Shown piece after piece: positions 6,096-10,045 of a stretch of DNA of 10,045 nucleotides. The position numbers and the translations under genes were made by a program. The stretch is from Cytophagales bacterium (GTDB taxonomy: Bacteria; Bacteroidota; Bacteroidia; Cytophagales; Cyclobacteriaceae), in contig JAGUUF010000219.1 in the NCBI GenBank assembly GCA_020063545.1, positions 1 through 10,045 on the forward strand. The letters run 5' to 3'. The notes below the pieces were generated by a model. That model was not told the origin of the DNA, made no database searches, and saw only the letters and a program-made list of their open reading frames with translations. How positions within the stretch are numbered: position 1 is the stretch's first letter; every line of letters starts with the position of its first letter.

Positions 6096-6126
6096 AAAGT
6101 CCTGGCCAACCGGTCAGGACTTTTTT
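6096..6126 (+). terminator. Strong rho-independent terminator after the tRNA-like gene
   Basis: AAAGTCCTGGCC (6096-6107) pairs with GGTCAGGACTTT (6112-6123) over 12 bp with one G-U, an AACC loop, and a run of six T (6121-6126). The T-run makes it directional for plus-strand transcripts. It would end the RNA that includes the tRNA-like gene, giving a primary transcript of about 280 nt, and separates it from fadD. Confidence 0.88.
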
Positions 6127-6138
6127 GTTTTCGTTGCC

Positions 6139-6146
6139 TATATTTG
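6139..6146 (+). promoter_or_regulatory. -7 element for the acyl-CoA synthetase gene
   Basis: TATATTTG matches TAnnTTTG and lies 36 bp before the ATG at 6183, just after the terminator. No good -33 match is present at 19-20 bp. A small CAAAC/GTTTG dyad (6151-6164) follows in the leader. No Shine-Dalgarno sequence precedes the ATG. Confidence 0.45.
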
Positions 6147-6182
6147 AAAACAAACAATCGTTTGGTTTAAACTTAACTGATT

Positions 6183-7862
6183 ATGAAGGATTTTCCCTGG
6201 ATTAAGCGTTACCCCAAGGGCGTACCTGCTGAGATCAAGTTGTACGACTACAATTCCATCGTTGAATTGTTTGAAGATGCATTCAAAAAATACAGTAGCC
6301 GGGTTGCTTACGAAAATATGGGCAAGCAATTAACCTATGCCCAGGTTGATGAGCTATCAAAAAATTTTGCCGCATACCTGCAATCACTCGGACTGAAGAA
6401 AGGCGATCGCATCGCCATCCAGATGCCTAACCTGCTACAGTTTCCGGTAGCCTTTATTGGTGCGCTGCGTGCCGGGCTCATTGTGGTAAACACCAACCCG
6501 CTGTACACACCGCGCGAAATGGAGCACCAGTTCAAAGATTCAGGTGCCAAGGCCATTGTTATCGTGGCCAACTTTGCCAACAACCTCGAGCAGATTATCC
6601 ACAACACTTCCATCAAACATGTTATCGTAACCCAGCTTGGCGATATGCTTGGCGGGCTAAAGGGCGCCCTGGTAAACTTTGTTGTAAAAAGAATTAAGAA
6701 GATGGTGCCGGCCTACCACCTGCCGGGAGCAATATCATTTAATAAAGCACTGCAGGCAGGCGCGGGGTTAACGTGGTTGCGGCCCGACTTTTCGTTGCAG
6801 GATGTGGCCGTACTGCAATATACCGGGGGTACCACCGGGTTATCAAAAGGTGCGGCATTAACACACGCCAACCTGGTGGCGCACAACTCGATGATCACCC
6901 AATGGTTTAAACCCTATCACGGTCAATCCGATGAGCAGGATATTATCATTACCGCAATTCCCATGTACCACATCTTTGCACTTACGGTCAATGGTATACT
7001 CAAGCTGAGTGTAGGCGCAAAGAACGTGTTGATTACCAATCCGCGCGACATACCCGGCTTTATAAAAGAACTTAAGAAGCATAAGTTCACCATTATAACC
7101 GGTGTGAACACCTTGTTTAACGGTCTGCTCAACAATCCGGATTTCAAAAATCTTGACTTCTCCAAATTGAAAGGTGCTGTAGGTGGCGGCATGGCTGTAC
7201 AGGATGTTGTTGCAAAAAAATGGGAACAGGTTACCGGAAAAGCGTTGGTTGAAGGGTACGGACTAAGCGAAACCTCACCGGTACTCTGCTGCAACCCTTT
7301 GGATGGTACGCACAAACTTGGCACCATTGGGTTGCCGATGCCAAGCACCGAGGTAGCCATTTTTGATGATAACGGCAACCAGTTGCCGCAAGGGCAAACC
7401 GGTGAGATTTGTGCGCGCGGTCCGCAGGTGTTTTCGGGGTATTGGGAAAAAGATAATTCCGATGTGTTTTACCCAGGCGGCTGGTTTAAAACAGGCGACA
7501 TCGGCCTGATGGATGAAGAGGGCTTTTTCAAAATTGTTGACCGGAAAAAAGACATGATTAAAGTATCGGGCTTCAACGTTTACCCGAATGAAATTGAAAA
7601 TGTGCTGGCTGCACACCCGAAGGTGCTTGAAGTGGCCGCGATTGGCGTACCCGATGAGCGCTCGGGCGAGGCCATCAAGGCGTTTATCGTAAAACGCGAT
7701 CAAAGCCTTACCGAAGACGAGCTGAAAGAATATTGCCACAAAAACCTTACGAATTATAAAGTACCGCGCTACTTTGTTTTCCGCAATGAGTTGCCAAAAT
7801 CGAATGTAGGTAAAATCATGCGCAGGCTATTGCGCGAGGAGGACACAGCCAAAGCGGCATAA
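6183..7862 (+). CDS. fadD: Long-chain fatty acid--CoA ligase (FadD-type acyl-CoA synthetase)
   Basis: This 559-aa enzyme of the AMP-forming (ANL) superfamily is near the length of E. coli FadD (561 aa). It activates free fatty acids with ATP and CoA to acyl-CoA, via an acyl-adenylate, at the cytoplasmic membrane. The P-loop is YTGGTTGLSKG (213-223). GYGLSETSP lies at 358-366, GWFKTGDIG (433-441) includes the ribose-binding Asp438, DRKKDMIKVSGFNVYPNEIE (453-472) forms the hinge and FACS signature, and the C-terminal catalytic Lys544 is in NVGKIMRR. All are intact. It has its own -7 element and follows a terminator, so it appears to be transcribed separately. No beta-oxidation genes are adjacent. 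Chain-length specificity cannot be read from sequence; FadD is the best fit by overall resemblance. Confidence 0.92.
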   Translation: MKDFPWIKRYPKGVPAEIKLYDYNSIVELFEDAFKKYSSRVAYENMGKQLTYAQVDELSKNFAAYLQSLGLKKGDRIAIQMPNLLQFPVAFIGALRAGLIVVNTNPLYTPREMEHQFKDSGAKAIVIVANFANNLEQIIHNTSIKHVIVTQLGDMLGGLKGALVNFVVKRIKKMVPAYHLPGAISFNKALQAGAGLTWLRPDFSLQDVAVLQYTGGTTGLSKGAALTHANLVAHNSMITQWFKPYHGQSDEQDIIITAIPMYHIFALTVNGILKLSVGAKNVLITNPRDIPGFIKELKKHKFTIITGVNTLFNGLLNNPDFKNLDFSKLKGAVGGGMAVQDVVAKKWEQVTGKALVEGYGLSETSPVLCCNPLDGTHKLGTIGLPMPSTEVAIFDDNGNQLPQGQTGEICARGPQVFSGYWEKDNSDVFYPGGWFKTGDIGLMDEEGFFKIVDRKKDMIKVSGFNVYPNEIENVLAAHPKVLEVAAIGVPDERSGEAIKAFIVKRDQSLTEDELKEYCHKNLTNYKVPRYFVFRNELPKSNVGKIMRRLLREEDTAKAA

Positions 7863-7902
7863 TTAGTCCTGCTGAGGTTATTTTTTACCAACTAAATAAG
7901 GC

Positions 7903-7910
7903 TATTTTTG
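7903..7910 (+). promoter_or_regulatory. -7 element for the PD40 protein gene
   Basis: TATTTTTG is a full match to TAnnTTTG, 17 bp upstream of the ATG at 7928. Transcription would start only about 10 bp before the start codon, giving a very short leader. No clear -33 TTG is seen. Confidence 0.45.
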
Positions 7911-7912
7911 CC

Positions 7913-7927
7913 ACCAAATTTTTTGGT
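7913..7927. promoter_or_regulatory. Short dyad abutting the PD40 gene start codon
   Basis: ACCAAA and TTTGGT are perfect 6-bp arms around TTT, ending directly before the ATG. It could fold in the mRNA leader or bind a regulator. It may also be chance in an AT-rich spacer. The fadD gene upstream has no better terminator. Confidence 0.25.
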
Positions 7928-9028
7928 ATGGCCAGGGTTATAGTTTTCTTGTTTTTGTTCATAATTTTTGTTTTCGGCTTATCTTTTTCTGTGCGGCAGC
8001 AGGTTGCCCCTGATACCGTTGCCGATTCACTCCGGTACCCGAAGGAAAAGCACCTGAAAAATATCCGGCAACTCACGTTTGGCGGAGACAATGCCGAAGC
8101 TTATTGGAGTTTCAACGGCAGGATGGTGAGTTTTCAATCCAACAACAAAGCCTGGGGCCTGGGGTGCGACCAAATATTTTACCTCAATGTTGATAAGCCG
8201 GTTTTACAACACGGTAAAAGACCGCAGCTAATCAGCACAGGTTTGGGCCGTACCACCTGTGCCTATTTTCTTCCGGGAGATAAACAGATATTGTTCGCCT
8301 CCACGCACCTGGGTGGTAACGATTGCCCGCCCGAACCGGGCCGAACGCCTGGTGGCAAATACCTGTGGCCGATTTATGACACCTACGACATTTTTGTTGC
8401 CGACCTTAAGGGTAAAATGAAAAGGCAGCTTACCTCAGGATCAGGCTATGACGCGGAAGCCACCGTATCGCCAAAAGGCGATAAGATCGTGTTTACATCA
8501 ACACGCAATGGCGATTTGGACTTGTATGTAATGAACATTGATGGTACCGGTGTAAAGCAAATTACCCATGAAGTGGGATATGACGGTGGCGCTTTCTTTT
8601 CACCCGATGGAACAAAAATTGTTTTTCGGGCATCGCGGCCTAAAACCGAAGCCGAAAAGCAGGAGTACATGGAATACCTTAAACAAGGCCTTGTGGCTCC
8701 CACAGCCATGGAAATTTTTGTTTGCAATGCCGATGGTTCCGGGTTGCGGCAGGTAACCAACCTGGGTAAGGCCAACTGGGCGCCTTTTTACCATCCATCC
8801 GGTAAGAAGATTATTTTCAGTTCTAACCATCACAGCCAGCGGGGCTTTCAGTTCAACCTTTTCATGATTAATGAAGATGGGACAGGGCTTGAACAAATTA
8901 CTTACGACAATGTGTTCGACTCATTCCCTATGTTTTCGCCAGATGGCAAACGGTTGATTTTTTCAAGCAACCGTAACAATAACGGTACCCGCGATACCAA
9001 CCTGTTTGTTGCCGATTGGGTAGAATAA
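7928..9028 (+). CDS. Exported TolB/PD40 (WD40-like) beta-propeller protein
   Basis: This 366-aa protein begins with MARVIVFLFLFIIFVFGLSFS, a hydrophobic stretch of about 20 residues that looks like a signal peptide or anchor, so it probably acts in the periplasm or at a membrane. There is no lipobox cysteine. The rest contains repeated PD40-type blades: AYWSFNGRMVSFQS (about 57-70), ATVSPKGDKIVFTSTRNGD (about 178-196), FFSPDGTKIVFRASR (about 220-234), FYHPSGKKIIFSSN and MFSPDGKRLIFSSNRNN near the C-terminus. Such SPDG-KIVF-S blades occur in TolB and many Bacteroidetes WD40-like proteins, mostly of unknown ligand. It is not TolB proper because the N-terminal TolB domain and Tol/Pal neighbours are absent. 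It has its own promoter-like element and follows fadD by 65 bp. Confidence 0.85.
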   Translation: MARVIVFLFLFIIFVFGLSFSVRQQVAPDTVADSLRYPKEKHLKNIRQLTFGGDNAEAYWSFNGRMVSFQSNNKAWGLGCDQIFYLNVDKPVLQHGKRPQLISTGLGRTTCAYFLPGDKQILFASTHLGGNDCPPEPGRTPGGKYLWPIYDTYDIFVADLKGKMKRQLTSGSGYDAEATVSPKGDKIVFTSTRNGDLDLYVMNIDGTGVKQITHEVGYDGGAFFSPDGTKIVFRASRPKTEAEKQEYMEYLKQGLVAPTAMEIFVCNADGSGLRQVTNLGKANWAPFYHPSGKKIIFSSNHHSQRGFQFNLFMINEDGTGLEQITYDNVFDSFPMFSPDGKRLIFSSNRNNNGTRDTNLFVADWVE

Positions 9029-9034
9029 GCGGAA

Positions 9035-9065
9035 TTGAGCTTTACACAATTGTTTGATACTTTTG
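9035..9065 (+). promoter_or_regulatory. Promoter of the TerB-like gene
   Basis: TTG (9035-9037) is followed after 20 bp by TACTTTTG (9058-9065), a full match to the Bacteroidetes -7 element. This is the best two-part promoter in the window. It lies 29 bp before the ATG at 9095. Confidence 0.55.
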
Positions 9066-9094
9066 ATGCGCAAACCTAACAGCGCGCTAATCCT

Positions 9095-9538
9095 ATGATC
9101 GGTTTCTTTGAGCACCAATACCTGTCGTACAAAAAAAACCACATCCGCAACCTGCTGGCCCTGGCCAATGCCGATGGACATATGCATAAGAAGGAGGTTG
9201 AACTTCTTTATAAAATTGGCCAGCGCTACGGGTTAAAAGATTGGCAGGTAAAAAACCTGGTTGACAGCAAGGAAAAGTTCGAACTGAACATCCCCGATAA
9301 CTTTAATGACCGGATGAACCTGCTCTATGACCTCATCCTGATGGTGTATGCCGATGAAAAGGTAGAAAAGCGTGAAATTGAATTCTGCCAGGATGTAGCC
9401 AAACGCTTTGGCATGAAAAAAGAAATTGTTCAATGGCTGCTCCAGGTTTTTGAAAACGGTACACCACCGCCACCGGATGACTGGGCGGAAATAAAAAGGG
9501 AAGCACAGGAAAAATACCTGGTGAAGAAAAAGGCGTGA
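9095..9538 (+). CDS. TerB-like (tellurite-resistance-family fold) protein
   Basis: This 147-aa, mostly helical and soluble protein has no signal peptide or membrane segment. Two similar helical halves each carry an acidic motif: LLALANADGHMHKKEVELL (about 20-38) and LILMVYADEKVEKREIEFC (about 85-103). The paired A(D/E)-G/E-x-x-x-x-E-hydrophobic pattern is characteristic of the TerB/DjlA-N superfamily, whose acidic residues may bind metal. Stand-alone TerB-like proteins are common in Bacteroidetes and are not by themselves evidence of tellurite resistance. No ter-operon genes are nearby. The C-terminal tail is short, with PPPP at about 126 and a basic end. It has its own promoter and converges with the transporter gene with a 3-bp gap. 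Confidence 0.75.
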   Translation: MIGFFEHQYLSYKKNHIRNLLALANADGHMHKKEVELLYKIGQRYGLKDWQVKNLVDSKEKFELNIPDNFNDRMNLLYDLILMVYADEKVEKREIEFCQDVAKRFGMKKEIVQWLLQVFENGTPPPPDDWAEIKREAQEKYLVKKKA

Positions 9539-9541
9539 GGC

Positions 9542-10045
9542 CTAAAAGAAAATTCCCAATCCAAAATACCGGTCAATAATCAATACGGATAACCCGCCAA
9601 GCAACACCGGGCACACCCAGGTAATCATAACATGCAGGTATTTTCGCATAAAGGAGTTCATGTATCCCGTATTTCCGTTTGCCAGTTCAGCATCCATGTT
9701 ATGAATCTTCCATTTCCTCACGATGAAAATGCACATCAGGCAGCCGCCTATGGTTAAACTGATGTCGCACATATCCGATACAAACGATAGCCAGTCGCGG
9801 TTCAGGTAAAAGGGCAGTTTGTTTAAGGCGGGTATCATACCCTGGCTGAACATGGTGGGTAAGCCGAGGATAAAAATGGAAAGTGCCAGAAACCACACCA
9901 CCCGTTTACGCCTGAACTTAAGCTGGTCAACCAGGTAAGTTGTAGGCACTTCCAGTAACGAAATGGTAGAGGTAAGGGCAGCAAAACACAGCAGCAGGAA
10001 AAACGATCCTCCGATAATGCGGCCGAGGATAGGCCCCATATCCCG
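9542..10045 (-). CDS. Sodium:neurotransmitter symporter (NSS/SNF) family transporter (partial, N-terminus beyond window)
   Basis: The open frame runs off the right edge. The in-frame ATG at 10039 is internal, because codons RD precede it without a stop. The 167 visible residues correspond to the last third of a roughly 450-500 aa NSS protein. FFLLLCFAALTSTISLLE matches transmembrane helix 8 of LeuT-type transporters, where the Thr-Ser pair (LTS) contributes to the Na2 sodium site. Three more hydrophobic segments follow (VVWFLALSIFILGLP, ISLTIGGCLMCIFIV, VMITWVCPVLLGGLSVLII), consistent with helices 9-11 and the 11-helix form usual in bacteria. It probably imports an amino acid or related solute with sodium. 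The substrate cannot be inferred because the binding-site helices 1, 3 and 6 are outside the window. Confidence 0.88.
   Translation of the reverse strand, partial: RDMGPILGRIIGGSFFLLLCFAALTSTISLLEVPTTYLVDQLKFRRKRVVWFLALSIFILGLPTMFSQGMIPALNKLPFYLNRDWLSFVSDMCDISLTIGGCLMCIFIVRKWKIHNMDAELANGNTGYMNSFMRKYLHVMITWVCPVLLGGLSVLIIDRYFGLGIFF

Noticed and set aside
5854..6126. tmRNA or a tRNA carrying a group I intron
   Set aside because: There is no alanine-type acceptor or tag ORF. The extra sequence is only about 80 nt and lies in the variable region, not the anticodon loop, so it cannot be a group I intron.
6923..7739. 151- and 154-aa minus-strand ORFs inside fadD
   Set aside because: They are antisense shadows of the acyl-CoA synthetase reading frame. 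They have no family features and no promoter.
9095..9538. Tellurite resistance determinant
   Set aside because: A single TerB-like domain without terZ/D/C/E neighbours does not support that phenotype.
9542..10039. Complete 165-aa membrane protein starting at ATG 10039
   Set aside because: The frame stays open to the window edge, and the sequence begins inside transmembrane helix 8 of an NSS transporter, so the ATG is internal.

Overview
The window looks like chromosomal DNA of a Bacteroidota (Bacteroidetes) bacterium, probably of the Cytophagales type. The reasons are the sufB-C-D-S-E gene order, Bacteroidetes-type protein sequences, start codons without Shine-Dalgarno sequences, and repeated matches to the phylum's -7 promoter element TAnnTTTG upstream of genes. 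Base composition looks moderate (roughly mid-40s % G+C by eye), with AT-rich intergenic spacers. The phylum is an inference from these features, not a database match.

Layout from left to right. Positions 1-5181, minus strand: a compact SUF iron-sulfur cluster operon transcribed sufB > sufC > sufD > sufS > sufE. The last gene is cut by the left edge. Three of the junctions are ATGA overlaps or a 2-bp gap. The sufB-sufC junction is a 103-bp spacer holding six degenerate heptanucleotide repeats. Positions 5266-5730, minus strand: an Lrp/AsnC-family regulator just upstream of sufB and in the same direction. Positions 5731-6182 have no protein gene. They hold an AT-rich divergent promoter region, a 165-nt plus-strand tRNA-like RNA gene (5854-6018), a second hairpin element and a strong intrinsic terminator. 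Positions 6183-7862, plus strand: a FadD-type long-chain acyl-CoA synthetase. Positions 7928-9028, plus strand: an exported TolB/PD40 beta-propeller protein. Positions 9095-9538, plus strand: a TerB-like protein. Positions 9542-10045, minus strand: the C-terminal third of a sodium:neurotransmitter-symporter-family transporter, cut by the right edge.

The SUF genes form a full assembly pathway. SufS removes sulfur from cysteine, SufE carries it as a persulfide, and the SufB-C-D ATPase scaffold builds the cluster. Key residues are present in all five proteins. The other genes are housekeeping or poorly characterised and show no clear functional link to SUF.

The most unusual item is the tRNA-like gene. 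It has recognisable acceptor, D, anticodon, variable and T arms. The D arm and long variable arm are leucine-type, but the anticodon position reads GUC (Asp) and the discriminator is G. The variable arm has an 80-nt loop containing a perfect 8-bp palindrome. Several competing pairings are possible. It sits between a plausible promoter and a strong terminator, so it may be a transcribed, specialised or repurposed tRNA rather than a simple pseudogene.
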